Positions 1 through 9,089 of a stretch of 64,000 nt of DNA are shown here, piece after piece. Within the stretch, counting starts at the first letter, position 1; each line of letters begins with the position of its first letter. Position numbers and translations under genes: made by a program. The stretch comes from JBHGAV01 sp041946685 (GTDB lineage: Bacteria > Acidobacteriota > Terriglobia > Bryobacterales > Bryobacteraceae), in the NCBI GenBank assembly GCA_041946685.1, contig JBHGAV010000016.1, positions 1 to 64,000 of the forward strand, in the 5' to 3' direction. The notes under the pieces are model-generated. The model was not told the DNA's origin. It ran no database searches and saw only the letters and a program-made list of their open reading frames with translations.

Positions 1-1557
1 AATATCGATCCGGAAGCAGCAGCGGCGGCCTACCGCGATCGCGTAGTGGGCCCATATCGCGGAGTCCTGCCCGAGGCTGCGGTCAACAGCATGGAAGAGC
101 AGCTCTCGGGTGCATGCACGGTCGAGATCGCCGCATTCGATGAATTCAGCAAGCTCCTTGGCGATGCCGAGGCGACCGCCGGCTTCGATCACATCATCTT
201 CGATACTGCCCCGACGGGACACACGCTCCGGCTGTTGAAGTTGCCGGCTGCTTGGACTGGATTCATCGAGACGAACACTTCAGGCACTTCGTGCTTGGGT
301 CCGCTCTCCGGCCTGCAGGCGCAGAAGGCTCTTTACGATGCAAGCCTCGCGACTCTAAGTGACCCGGCCACGACCACTCTGGTCCTGGTGAGCCGTCCCG
401 AAGCCTCGGCGCTGGCGGAGGCGGACCGGACTCGGGCGGAATTGGCCGGCATTGGGGTGACCAATCAGCATCTGTTTCTCAACGGCGTATTTGTCGCCAG
501 CGACCAATCCGATCCTGCGGCGCGAGCGCTCGAACAGCGGGGCCGCGAGGCGCTCGAAAAGATCCCCGATGGACTTCGCAGGTTGCCGACCTTAGAGGTT
601 CCGCTGTTGCCTTACGCCCCCATGGGGGTTCAGAACCTGCGCGCGGTCTTCACGGTCAGCGGGACGGAACACAGGCCTGTAGAGCATCGAAGCGGGGGCT
701 CCGAGCCAGCGCCTCCGCCCCTCGCCGACCTTGTGGACCAGATCGAAAAGGCCGGTCACGGCGTCGTGATGACTATGGGAAAGGGTGGGGTGGGCAAGAC
801 CACCATCGCGGCCGCGATCGCAGTCGAGTTGGCGCATCGCGGCCATCGGGTCCATCTGAGCACCACCGACCCCGCGGCGCACGTGATGTACACCATAGGC
901 ACCGCGGTTTCGGGCCTCTCCGTCAGCCGGATTGATCCCGCCGTGGAAACGCGTGCGTACACCGAGCAGGTCATGGCGAAGTCCGCGCCGAGTCTGGACG
1001 AACACGGGAGGGCCCTCCTGGAGGAGGATCTTCGGTCGCCTTGCACGGAAGAGATTGCGGTTTTCAGCGCCTTCGCGAAGACCGTCGCGCGCGGTGAGAA
1101 CGAGTTCGTCGTCCTTGATACGGCGCCGACAGGCCATACTCTGTTGCTGCTGGACGCCGCGGAATCGTATCACCGGGAGGTCTCCCGCACGATGAGCGAC
1201 CTGCCGGAAGCTGTCCGCCATCTCTTGCCAAGGCTCCGCGACGCTGCATTTACACGAGTGCTACTCGTGGCGCTTCCTGAGGCGACTCCCGTCCACGAGG
1301 CCGCACGGCTCCAGGATGACCTCCTTCGGGCCGGCATCAAACCGTTTGCGTGGATAGTCAACCAAAGCTTCTCGCACGACGGATTCCGCGATCCCGTCCT
1401 GGTGGAAAGGGGCGCACGCGAGTTGCCTTTCATCGCCGAGGTGCGGGGCAAGTTGGCGAACCGGTTCGCCTTGGTGTCGTGGAAACCCGAGGCGCCCGTG
1501 GGACCGGAGCGCTTGAGGGCATTGGCGGGTGAACGGCCGGAACTTGCAGCCCAGTAA
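1..1557 (+). CDS. arsA: ArsA arsenical pump-driving ATPase, 5' end outside the window
   Basis: The reading frame is open from base 1, so the start and the first P-loop lie to the left of the window; 518 residues are visible. ArsA is the soluble two-domain ATPase that energises arsenite or antimonite export. The second Walker A motif (GKGGVGKTT) lies at 778-804, and each half carries the ArsA signature DTAPTGHTL. The three cysteines known to bind metalloid in E. coli ArsA are all visible in their contexts: GACTVEI, TSCLGPL and SPCTEEI. This supports a metalloid-responsive ArsA rather than a Get3-like ATPase. The acr3 transporter gene follows after 24 bp on the same strand, so the two are probably co-transcribed. 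A regulator such as ArsR would have to lie upstream of the window. Confidence 0.96.
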   Translation, partial: NIDPEAAAAAYRDRVVGPYRGVLPEAAVNSMEEQLSGACTVEIAAFDEFSKLLGDAEATAGFDHIIFDTAPTGHTLRLLKLPAAWTGFIETNTSGTSCLGPLSGLQAQKALYDASLATLSDPATTTLVLVSRPEASALAEADRTRAELAGIGVTNQHLFLNGVFVASDQSDPAARALEQRGREALEKIPDGLRRLPTLEVPLLPYAPMGVQNLRAVFTVSGTEHRPVEHRSGGSEPAPPPLADLVDQIEKAGHGVVMTMGKGGVGKTTIAAAIAVELAHRGHRVHLSTTDPAAHVMYTIGTAVSGLSVSRIDPAVETRAYTEQVMAKSAPSLDEHGRALLEEDLRSPCTEEIAVFSAFAKTVARGENEFVVLDTAPTGHTLLLLDAAESYHREVSRTMSDLPEAVRHLLPRLRDAAFTRVLLVALPEATPVHEAARLQDDLLRAGIKPFAWIVNQSFSHDGFRDPVLVERGARELPFIAEVRGKLANRFALVSWKPEAPVGPERLRALAGERPELAAQ

Positions 1558-1581
1558 ATAGCTGCTGTTGGAGGCAGTTCT

Positions 1582-2667
1582 ATGGAACCAAGTACAGTCC
1601 AACCCCGAGTTGAGGTGAAGAGACTGAATGTTTTCGAGCGCTACCTGACGTTGTGGGTGGGGCTCTGCATGGTTGCCGGAGTCATGCTGGGGAAGCTTGC
1701 GCCGGTGGTGGTCGACGCTCTGCGCAGGATGGAATTCGGCTCGGGAAGCCAGATCAACGTTCCGATTGCGGTCCTGATCTGGCTGATGATCATCCCCATG
1801 ATGATGAAGGTGGATTTCACTTCCATCCGCAACGTCGGCAAGCGGCCGCGAGGGCTCTTAGTGACGCTGTTTGTGAACTGGCTCGTGAAACCCTTCTCGA
1901 TGGCGCTGATCGGATGGGTGTTCTTCCGCATCCTCTTCGCGGCCTGGATCAGTCCCTCGGAGGCGGACCAGTACATCGCGGGTGTGATCATTCTGGCCGC
2001 CGCTCCCTGCACGGCCATGGTCTTCGTCTGGAGCTACCTGACGGACGGCGATCCGGCGTACACACTGGTGCAGGTCTCCGTCAACGACCTGATCATGCTG
2101 GTGCTGTTCGCGCCGATCGTGCGTTTCCTGGTCAGCGGGGCCTCTTCGCTCTCGGTCCCGTTCCTCGTTCTTCTGTATTCGGTGATTACGTTCATCGTGA
2201 TCCCGCTGACGGCGGGCACGCTACTGCGACGAACCCTGATTCACAGGCACGGGAAGGAATGGTTTGAAACGAGCCTGATGCCGCGCTTCGCGCCGGTCAC
2301 CATCGCCGCCCTCCTGGCGACCTTGGTCTTCATCTTCGCCTTCCAGGCCGACAACATCACCGGAAAATCCTTCCATGTCGTGCTGATCGCGATCCCGATC
2401 CTGATCCAGGTTTATTTCAACTCTTCCCTCACCTACGGTCTCATGCGTCTTTTCCGGGTAGAGTACTCCGTGGCCGCTCCCGGCGCGCTCATCGGCGCCA
2501 GCAACTTTTTCGAACTGGCGGTGGCCACGGCGATCGCGCTTTTCGGCCCGGGTTCGGGCGCGGCGCTGGCGACGGTCGTAGGCGTGCTGGTGGAGGTGCC
2601 TGTGATGCTTTCGGTGTGCGCGGCCTGCAATCGCACCAGGCATTGGTTTCCGGCCAGGGCCGCCTGA
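1582..2667 (+). CDS. acr3: Acr3-family arsenite efflux permease
   Basis: This 361-residue, roughly ten-segment inner-membrane protein has the usual length for Acr3 carriers, which export As(III). The motif APCTAMVFVWSYL near residue 145 carries the family's essential cysteine. A second signature, ASNFFELAVA near residue 310, carries the conserved membrane glutamate. The ATG start sits behind GGAGGCAG, a good ribosome-binding site. It follows arsA directly, giving an arsA-acr3 pair. ArsA is classically described as the partner of ArsB, so an Acr3-ArsA pump is the likely but less studied combination here. Confidence 0.95.
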   Translation: MEPSTVQPRVEVKRLNVFERYLTLWVGLCMVAGVMLGKLAPVVVDALRRMEFGSGSQINVPIAVLIWLMIIPMMMKVDFTSIRNVGKRPRGLLVTLFVNWLVKPFSMALIGWVFFRILFAAWISPSEADQYIAGVIILAAAPCTAMVFVWSYLTDGDPAYTLVQVSVNDLIMLVLFAPIVRFLVSGASSLSVPFLVLLYSVITFIVIPLTAGTLLRRTLIHRHGKEWFETSLMPRFAPVTIAALLATLVFIFAFQADNITGKSFHVVLIAIPILIQVYFNSSLTYGLMRLFRVEYSVAAPGALIGASNFFELAVATAIALFGPGSGAALATVVGVLVEVPVMLSVCAACNRTRHWFPARAA

Positions 2668-2797
2668 CCTCGGTGGGCCCCGATCCGGCTCGCACTCCAC
2701 CGTCCGGCAAGTCCCCGGAATGTGCTACATTCGTCATTTTGGCGGTCATCCCAGCCGCTGCTGATCCTCCCTGCGACTGCAGAACGGAGTCAATCGC

Positions 2798-4894
2798 GTG
2801 AAAGTCTACGAAGGAAAAGAGATACGCAATGTCGGACTGACCGGACACGGAAACTCCGGCAAGACCTCGCTGGCCGCCGGCATGCTCTACCTGGCAGGGG
2901 CCACCAACCGCCTGACCCGAGTGGATGAAGGCAACACCGTCACCGATTTCGACGACGAGGAGATTCAGCGCAAGATCACCATCTCTACGGCGCTCGCCTA
3001 CCTCGAGTGGAACAAGCTGAAGATCAACCTGCTCGACACCCCCGGCTTCAACATCTTCATCAACGACACCAAGGCGTCGCTGGTCGCCGCCGACTCCTCG
3101 CTGGTCCTGGTCGACGGTGTGGCGGGGGTCGAGGTCCAGACCGAAAAGGTCTGGTCCTTCGCAGCCGAGGACCAACTCCCCAGGGCGCTCGTCATCAACA
3201 AGCTCGACCGCGAGAACTCCAGCTTCGAACGCGCGCTGGCCAGCATTCAGGAGAACTTCGGCCGGGCCGCCGTACCGGTCCAGTTGCCTCTGGGCTCGGA
3301 GCGGGATTTCCGGGGAGTCATCGACCTGGTGCGCATGAAGTGCTTCGCCTACGAGTCTGGCGGAAACGGCCGAGGCAAGGAGCAGCCCATCCCCGCGGAA
3401 CTGGCAGAGGCGGCTCAGAAGGCACAGGAAGCCCTGATCGAGATGGTGGCCGAGGGCAACGACGCCCTGATGGAGGAGTTCTTCGACAAAGGCACACTGC
3501 CCCCGGAGCGTTTGACGGAGGGGCTCCGGCTTGCCGTGCGCGGGATGCGGCTCTTCCCGGTGCTGTGCGCTTCCGGGCTCAACAACATCGGGACGGACCT
3601 GATCCTGGACTTCATCGCAGAGTACTTCCCTGCTCCGACCGAGCGCGGCCCGCGCACCGGCACGGCGGACGGCAAGGAGGTCCAGCGGGAGGTCTCCGCC
3701 GCCGGACCGGTCTCAGCCTTCGTGTTCAAGACGGTGGCTGACCCCTTTGCCGGACGGGTCACCTACTTCAAGGTCTTCTCCGGCGTTCTCAAGAATGACG
3801 TCAATTTGGTGAACAGCCGCTCCGCGGTCTCCGAGCGGCTCTCGCACATCGGCTGCCTGTCGGGGAAGACGCTTCAGCCCGTGACCGAACTGCACGCCGG
3901 CGACATCGGCGCCGTCGCCAAGCTCAAAGATACGCTCACCGGCGATACGCTCGCCGAAAAGGGATCTCCGATTGCCTACCCGGCGGTCAAACTGGCGGAG
4001 CCGTCCATCGCCTTCGCCATCGAAGCCAAGACCCGCCAGGATGAGGACCGCATGGGCGCCGCCATCCAGCGGATTCTGGAAGAGGATCAGTCGCTTCGTT
4101 TCTACCGGGACCCGCAGACCAAGGAGTTCCTCCTGGCCGGCAGCGGCCAGCAGCACGTCGAGGTCATTGTCAGCCGGCTGAAGAACCGCTACGGCGTAGA
4201 CGTGACCCTGAAGGCCCCGAAGGTGCCCTACCGGGAGACGATCCGGGGAACGGCCGACGTGCAGGGCCGCCACAAGAAGCAGACCGGCGGCCACGGGCAG
4301 TTCGGCGACTGCTGGATCAAGATGGAACCCCTCCCGCGAGGCGGCGGCTTCGAATTCGTGAACGACATCTTCGGCGGGGCCATCCCCCGGAACTATATCC
4401 CGGCGGTCGAAAAGGGCATCGTGGAAGCCGCCGCGCAGGGATACCTGGCCGGTTGCCCGGTGGTCGACTTCAAGGTTACGGTGTACGACGGCTCCTATCA
4501 CGACGTCGACTCCTCCGAGTTGTCCTTCAAACTGGCCGCCAGAAAGGCCTTCAAGGCCGCGATGCTCGAGGCGAAGCCCGCCCTTCTGGAGCCGATCATG
4601 AGCGTCGAGGTGCAGGCGCCGGTCGAGTACGCCGGTGATCTGATGGGCGACCTCAACGGAAGGCGCGGCCGTATCTCCGGCATGGACACCCGGGGCAATA
4701 CGCAGATCGTCCGCGCCCAGGTTCCGATGGCGGAGATGCTCAACTACCAGAACGATTTGATCTCCATGACCCAGGGCCGGGCGTCGTTCTCGATGGAGTT
4801 CGATCACTACGACTTTGTGCCCCAGATGCAGGCCGAGAAGATCATCGCCGCCGCCAAGGCCGCCAAGGCGGGGGTAGAGGAAGAAGAGGAGTAG
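2798..4894 (+). CDS. EF-G-like translational GTPase, divergent paralogue
   Basis: The 698-residue protein has the full EF-G domain order: GTPase domain with P-loop GHGNSGKT and G4 motif NKLD, beta-barrel domain II, and domains III-V ending in an acidic tail. Domain IV tip residues typical of EF-G are kept (IPRNYIPAVEKG and YDGSYHDVDSSE). The switch II motif reads DTPGFNIF, whereas canonical EF-G has DTPGHVDF, so the catalytic histidine is replaced by Phe. This resembles the second EF-G class (FusA2/EF-G-2) found next to a canonical FusA in several phyla. I infer it is not the main housekeeping EF-G. The GTG start at 2798 has GGAGT about 9 nt upstream. No str-operon genes flank it. Confidence 0.88.
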   Translation: MKVYEGKEIRNVGLTGHGNSGKTSLAAGMLYLAGATNRLTRVDEGNTVTDFDDEEIQRKITISTALAYLEWNKLKINLLDTPGFNIFINDTKASLVAADSSLVLVDGVAGVEVQTEKVWSFAAEDQLPRALVINKLDRENSSFERALASIQENFGRAAVPVQLPLGSERDFRGVIDLVRMKCFAYESGGNGRGKEQPIPAELAEAAQKAQEALIEMVAEGNDALMEEFFDKGTLPPERLTEGLRLAVRGMRLFPVLCASGLNNIGTDLILDFIAEYFPAPTERGPRTGTADGKEVQREVSAAGPVSAFVFKTVADPFAGRVTYFKVFSGVLKNDVNLVNSRSAVSERLSHIGCLSGKTLQPVTELHAGDIGAVAKLKDTLTGDTLAEKGSPIAYPAVKLAEPSIAFAIEAKTRQDEDRMGAAIQRILEEDQSLRFYRDPQTKEFLLAGSGQQHVEVIVSRLKNRYGVDVTLKAPKVPYRETIRGTADVQGRHKKQTGGHGQFGDCWIKMEPLPRGGGFEFVNDIFGGAIPRNYIPAVEKGIVEAAAQGYLAGCPVVDFKVTVYDGSYHDVDSSELSFKLAARKAFKAAMLEAKPALLEPIMSVEVQAPVEYAGDLMGDLNGRRGRISGMDTRGNTQIVRAQVPMAEMLNYQNDLISMTQGRASFSMEFDHYDFVPQMQAEKIIAAAKAAKAGVEEEEE

Positions 4895-4905
4895 TACCCA
4901 GGCGC

Positions 4906-4935
4906 TTGACCCAGGGGTTCCGCCTGAGGTACATT
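4906..4935 (+). promoter_or_regulatory. Candidate sigma70-type promoter for the transglycosylase gene
   Basis: TTGACC at 4906-4911 and TACATT at 4930-4935 are separated by 18 bp, ending 55 bp before the ATG at 4991. The same TACATTCGT string also occurs upstream of the EF-G-like gene, near 2724. Confidence 0.4.
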
Positions 4936-4990
4936 CGTGGTTTCAAATGGATGAGAAGGTTGTAAACTCCGCTTCTTGTTAGGGATACGG

Positions 4991-6718
4991 ATGAAGGCCC
5001 GGCGTCCAGCCCCGCTTTGGTCCCTTGGTGTTCTCTCCATTCTCCTCTCCGTCGCCGGTTGCAGTGTGTCAAGGCCCACCGCCTATCGCGCGTTCCTACC
5101 CCCCGCTGCCGCGCCCCGCGTCGAGACGGCCGTGCTCGTTTCCAGCCCGCCCGAGGCGGAGGCGGCCTACTACGCCCACGAAACCCCGTCTCTCATCGCC
5201 GGCCCGGCCGGGCGCACGTTGGCGTCGTCCAACGTAGGAACACTGGTCGAGAGGGCCGAAGCCCGATTCCAGGAGGGTAAGCGGCTTTTCCTCGCCGGTC
5301 AAGTGGATGGCGCGCGGGTCGAGTTTGACCGGGCGATTGATGCTCTACTCGCGGGGCGGACGGCGGGCTTTGGCCGTCCCGATCTGGAGCGCAAGCTCGC
5401 CGAGCTTGCCGCAGCCATCCACCAATATGATGTTTCGGGGCTGGGCGCCGGCGATCTGGCGGGCGAGCCTGTATTCGACGGCTCGCCGCTCGAGGACATC
5501 CCCGAGCCCACCTTCCCCATCGACCCGAAGCTCCGGGATTTGGTCGCCGAGCAGCTCAAGGCGACCGTTTCACAATTGCCGCTGGAGCTGAACGACGACG
5601 TCCTCCGCTACATCAACTACTTCTCGTCCACGCGAGGCCGCAAGACGCTTCTGGCCGGGCTCTCTCGATCTGGGCGCTACCGCGCCATGATCCACCGCAT
5701 CTTCGACGAGGAGGGCATTCCCCAGGAGCTGATCCACCTGGCTCAGGCCGAATCCGGTTTCTCGCCTAGGGCCGTTTCCCGGAAGAAGGCGAGCGGCATG
5801 TGGCAATTCGTCGAGTGGCGCGGCCGGGAATACGGCCTGATCAGGACCAGGACCACGGACGACAGGTTGGATCCGGAGAAAGCGACCCGCGCCGCCGCCA
5901 GGCACCTTCATGATCTCTACCGGCAGTTCGGTGACTGGTACCTCTCCATGGCGGCCTACAATTGCGGGCCGCTGTGCGTGGCCAGGGCAGTGGAGCGCAC
6001 CGGCTACGCGGACGTCTGGGAGCTCCGGCGCCGCAAAGCGATCCCCAGAGAGACCTCCAATTACGTTCCCATCATCCTGGCAATGGCGATCATGGCCAAG
6101 AACCCCGCCCAGTACGGGCTCGACCAGGTCGAACCCGTACCATCGCTCGAGTTCTCCACCGTGACCATGGACGCCGCAACCGACTTGCAGTTGATCGCCG
6201 ACATCACGGAGCGGCCGGTGGCGGCAATCCGCGAGCTGAACCCTGCGCTGCTTACCACCGTGGCGCCCGCCGGCTACACCGTTCATGTTCCGCCCGGGAT
6301 GGGACCGACGGTCATCTCGGCTTTGCAGTTGGTTCCCCCCGAGCGCAGGACTGCCTGGCGCCTCCACCGCGTGGCGGACGGAGACACGGCCGAGAGTATC
6401 GCCCGTCAATTTCGGACCACGCCCACGGAGATCGCCAAGGTCAATGCGTCTGAGAGCGGACTTTGCACTCCGGGCAGCCTATTGATCGTGCCAGCCGCAC
6501 CGAAGCCCGCCGGAAGGGCCGTAGCCAGGAGGCCGGCCCCCGCAAAGGCCCGAGTCGCCGCCAAGAAAGCGTCCCCCGCGAAGTCGCCGGTCGTCGCCAA
6601 GAAAGCGTCCCCCTCAAAGGCGCCGGTCGCCGCCAAGAGAGTGCCCCCCGCCTCCGCGACCAACCTCGTGGCATCCAAGAGGACGGCCTCCACGCGTTCC
6701 AATTCCGTCAGCCGCTGA
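4991..6718 (+). CDS. mltD: MltD-like membrane-bound lytic transglycosylase with LysM domain
   Basis: This 575-residue lipoprotein cleaves peptidoglycan glycan strands. The chosen ATG at 4991 gives a signal peptide with the lipobox LSVAGC; an in-frame TTG lies 15 bp upstream. The SLT domain spans roughly residues 225-375, with the catalytic glutamate in AQAESGFSP and the family motif AAYNCGP. A LysM domain follows around residues 455-500 (HRVADGDTAESIARQF) and would bind peptidoglycan. The last ~60 residues are a Lys/Ala/Pro-rich tail built on a 36-bp tandem repeat. That tail is unusual for MltD and resembles the basic repeats of the next gene. Confidence 0.9.
   Translation: MKARRPAPLWSLGVLSILLSVAGCSVSRPTAYRAFLPPAAAPRVETAVLVSSPPEAEAAYYAHETPSLIAGPAGRTLASSNVGTLVERAEARFQEGKRLFLAGQVDGARVEFDRAIDALLAGRTAGFGRPDLERKLAELAAAIHQYDVSGLGAGDLAGEPVFDGSPLEDIPEPTFPIDPKLRDLVAEQLKATVSQLPLELNDDVLRYINYFSSTRGRKTLLAGLSRSGRYRAMIHRIFDEEGIPQELIHLAQAESGFSPRAVSRKKASGMWQFVEWRGREYGLIRTRTTDDRLDPEKATRAAARHLHDLYRQFGDWYLSMAAYNCGPLCVARAVERTGYADVWELRRRKAIPRETSNYVPIILAMAIMAKNPAQYGLDQVEPVPSLEFSTVTMDAATDLQLIADITERPVAAIRELNPALLTTVAPAGYTVHVPPGMGPTVISALQLVPPERRTAWRLHRVADGDTAESIARQFRTTPTEIAKVNASESGLCTPGSLLIVPAAPKPAGRAVARRPAPAKARVAAKKASPAKSPVVAKKASPSKAPVAAKRVPPASATNLVASKRTASTRSNSVSR
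6554..6661 (+). repeat. 36-bp tandem repeat, three units
   Basis: Units at 6554-6589, 6590-6625 and 6626-6661 encode VAAKKASPAKSP, VVAKKASPSKAP and the degenerate VAAKRVPPASAT. The period of exactly 12 codons keeps the reading frame of the transglycosylase tail. Confidence 0.85.
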
Positions 6719-6785
6719 CCCTGTTGCCTCTGGCCGGAAAAGAGCTATGCTGGTGTTGACCATGAGTACGGAGGAGTCGGGGACA

Positions 6786-7259
6786 ATGCACGATCATCGC
6801 AGTTTTGCCCTTGACGGCGACGACGAGTACGCCTACGATGGAGATCACATAGATCTCGAATCCGAGCTTGGTATGTATGGGCCGGATGAGGAAGAAGAGG
6901 AACTGGAAATGGAACCGGAAGTTGAGATCCCGATGGAATCCCAAGAGCCACAGGCCGCCCCCGCTGAGGTTGCCGCCGTAGCCCCGGTCGAAGCGCCCGC
7001 CCCAGTTGCGCCCGTGAAGAAACCGGTCAAGAAGGCCGGCCCCAAGAAAGCTGCGAAGAAGGCTGCCGGGAAGAAGGTAGTCGCCAAGAAGGCTGCCGCG
7101 AAGAAGCCGGTTGCCAAGAAGGCCGTGAAGAAGGCCGCCAAGAAGCCTGCAAAGAAGGCTGCCAAGGCCGCCGTACGCAAGGCTGTAAAGAAGGCGCCGA
7201 AGAAGGCCGCGAAAAAGGCGGCCAAGAAGAAGCCCGCCGCAAAGAAGGCTCGCAAATAA
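6786..7259 (+). CDS. Histone H1-like lysine/alanine-rich protein
   Basis: The product (157 residues from this start) has two opposite halves. Residues 1 to about 60 are strongly acidic, with a Glu run. From about residue 75 the chain is almost entirely AKKA/KKAAK repeats like the C-terminus of eukaryotic histone H1 and bacterial H1-like proteins, which bind DNA non-specifically. I chose the ATG at 6786 because GGAGGAG ends 9 nt upstream; in-frame ATGs at 6747 and 6762 have weaker sites. The function as a nucleoid protein is inferred from composition only. Low-complexity repeats like these vary in length between strains. Confidence 0.8.
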   Translation: MHDHRSFALDGDDEYAYDGDHIDLESELGMYGPDEEEEELEMEPEVEIPMESQEPQAAPAEVAAVAPVEAPAPVAPVKKPVKKAGPKKAAKKAAGKKVVAKKAAAKKPVAKKAVKKAAKKPAKKAAKAAVRKAVKKAPKKAAKKAAKKKPAAKKARK

Positions 7260-7328
7260 TAGTGGGGCGTTGTTCCAGCCGTCGGAGGAGGCGGGTCTGC
7301 CGGCGGGCGGCGGCGTCTCTTCACGTTA

Positions 7329-8162
7329 ATGCCGCTTAACGCGTGCCGCCACGTTCGCAGGATGAGAGGCGGCGCGCAAGCCCATCTCATCGAAGCAGAC
7401 GACGGCAACTTCTATGTCGTCAAGTTCCTCAACAATCCTCAACATCGCCGGATCCTGATCAACGAGCTGATCGGCTCTACGATCCTCCGCTACCTTCAGC
7501 TCGCGGTTCCCGAGCCTGCGGTCATCTCCATCTCGGAGGACTTCCTGGCTCGTCATCCAGACGTCTCGATCGAACTGGGCACGCGGCGCGCCCGCGTTGC
7601 GGCAGGCTGGCATTTTGGATCGCAGTTCCCAGGGGATCCGGAGCGCCTCGCGGTGTACGATTTTGTGCCGGACACTTTGCTGCGCCAGGTAAACAATCTG
7701 GCGCACTTCCGGGGAGCCCTGGTCGCCGACAAATGGATGGCCAACTCGGACATGAGGCAGGCGATCTACTTCCGGGCCAGAATCGCGGGATGGGCGCCTG
7801 CCGCCGAGCTCCATCCGCGCAAGGTCGGCTTCGTCGCCTGCATGATCGATCAGGGATTCCTGTTCAACGGCCCCCACTGGGACTTCCCGGACTCTCCTCT
7901 CCAGGGACTGGCGGCTCGGCCCGTGGTCTATGAGAGCGTCCGTTCGCTGGAAGATTTCCAGCCCTGGCTTGACCGGGTGGTGAACTTGCCGGAGGACGTG
8001 GTAGACCAGGCACGCCGCCAGGTCCCGCTTCAGTGGCTCGACGGTGATGGAGCGGCGCTCGATGGCCTGCTGGAAAGGCTCCTCCGCCGCCGATCCCGTG
8101 TGCCGGGCCTGATCGAGCAGTGTCGGCGTGCTCGGACGAATCTGTTTCCAAATTGGCGCTGA
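7329..8162 (+). CDS. HipA-like kinase-fold protein (HipA_2 type)
   Basis: The 277-residue protein begins with a segment (MRGGAQAHLIEADDGNFYVVKF) typical of stand-alone HipA-like proteins, in which the Lys of VVKF corresponds to the ATP-binding lysine. It continues with an ADKWMANSDMRQ stretch in the position of the catalytic HxDN-type loop; the motif here is ADKW..NSD. The role of this short family is not established. It is much shorter than toxin HipA (about 440 residues), and no HipB-like antitoxin gene is adjacent. An in-frame ATG at 7362 is an alternative start. A 66-bp gap separates it from the H1-like gene. Confidence 0.7.
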   Translation: MPLNACRHVRRMRGGAQAHLIEADDGNFYVVKFLNNPQHRRILINELIGSTILRYLQLAVPEPAVISISEDFLARHPDVSIELGTRRARVAAGWHFGSQFPGDPERLAVYDFVPDTLLRQVNNLAHFRGALVADKWMANSDMRQAIYFRARIAGWAPAAELHPRKVGFVACMIDQGFLFNGPHWDFPDSPLQGLAARPVVYESVRSLEDFQPWLDRVVNLPEDVVDQARRQVPLQWLDGDGAALDGLLERLLRRRSRVPGLIEQCRRARTNLFPNWR

Positions 8163-8206
8163 GTGGCCACGGCGTTTGGTTTTCATTCGTATAGAATGGA
8201 CTCTTG

Positions 8207-9082
8207 ATGCACGCATTCATCTTGCACAACGACAAAGTCCTGCCCGCTGGGAGCGCGGTCCTATCCCCCGGGCAGGTGGGTCTCCTCTCCGGATGGGGAG
8301 TATTCAGCACTCTCAGGGTGAGCAAGGGAGTCCTGTTCGCTTGGGAGCGGCACTGGGCGCGGATGCAGCACGATGCGGCACTGCTGCGAGTGCCCTTTCC
8401 GGCCGACCCCGAACCTGTCCGGCGGCGGCTGCTGGATTTGATCGAGGCCAACCAGGCCTATGATGCGACCCTGCGTCTGGTTGTGGTCCGCAATCGGGGT
8501 GGGATCTGGGAGGGCCCCGGCCAGGTTCGCGATTACGATGTGATCGGGCTGACCACCACGCTCAAGCAGTGGGGAGAGGGGACGCGGCTAGCTGTGGTCC
8601 CGCAGGCGCGACACGGTAAGTCGCCCTTCGCTGGCCTGAAGACCCTCTCCTGGGCCATGAACTTATGCTGGCTGGAGCAAGCTCAGTCCAGAGGCTTCGA
8701 CGAAGCACTACTGCTCGATGTTGATGGCAAGGTCAGCGAATGCACCTCAGCCAACATCTTCATGGCCTGCGGCAGCCGCGTCTTGACGCCGCCGCTTAGC
8801 TCGGGATGCCTGCCTGGCGTGACGCGGGACGTGCTTCTCCACGAGATCCGGGTTCCCGGCATCACGGTCGAAGAGCAGGAGTTTACGGTCGAGGGTCTTT
8901 TGGAAGCCGATGAGGTTTTTGTCACCTCTACGACCAGGAACTTGTTGCCGGTCCGGTCCGTGGAGGGAGACCAGGTGCCTTGCCGGGGCGACGTCCACCT
9001 GCGCCTGGCCCGCGCTTTTTCGGCGTACGTCGACTCCTATGTGGCGGCCAGCGCCGGGGCGGCGGCGCGGCGATTTCGATAA
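8207..9082 (+). CDS. Class IV PLP-dependent aminotransferase (BCAT / aminodeoxychorismate lyase family)
   Basis: The 291-residue protein has the fold-type IV layout. The PLP lysine is probably that of GLKTLSWAMN, and the cofactor-binding motif is VSECTSANIF, followed by LTPPLSSGCLPGVTRDVLL. Family members are branched-chain aminotransferases, D-amino acid aminotransferases or 4-amino-4-deoxychorismate lyase (PabC). The sequence alone does not decide between them, and no leucine/valine or folate genes are adjacent. The ATG at 8207 is preceded by an in-frame TTG at 8204. The next gene starts 7 bp after its stop, suggesting co-transcription. Confidence 0.85.
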   Translation: MHAFILHNDKVLPAGSAVLSPGQVGLLSGWGVFSTLRVSKGVLFAWERHWARMQHDAALLRVPFPADPEPVRRRLLDLIEANQAYDATLRLVVVRNRGGIWEGPGQVRDYDVIGLTTTLKQWGEGTRLAVVPQARHGKSPFAGLKTLSWAMNLCWLEQAQSRGFDEALLLDVDGKVSECTSANIFMACGSRVLTPPLSSGCLPGVTRDVLLHEIRVPGITVEEQEFTVEGLLEADEVFVTSTTRNLLPVRSVEGDQVPCRGDVHLRLARAFSAYVDSYVAASAGAAARRFR

Positions 9083-9089
9083 CCGAGGC

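Noticed and set aside
592..1221. Long antisense open frame inside arsA
   Set aside because: It is the mirror of a conserved, well-identified gene. Such antisense frames recur across most GC-rich genes in this window and show no domain features.
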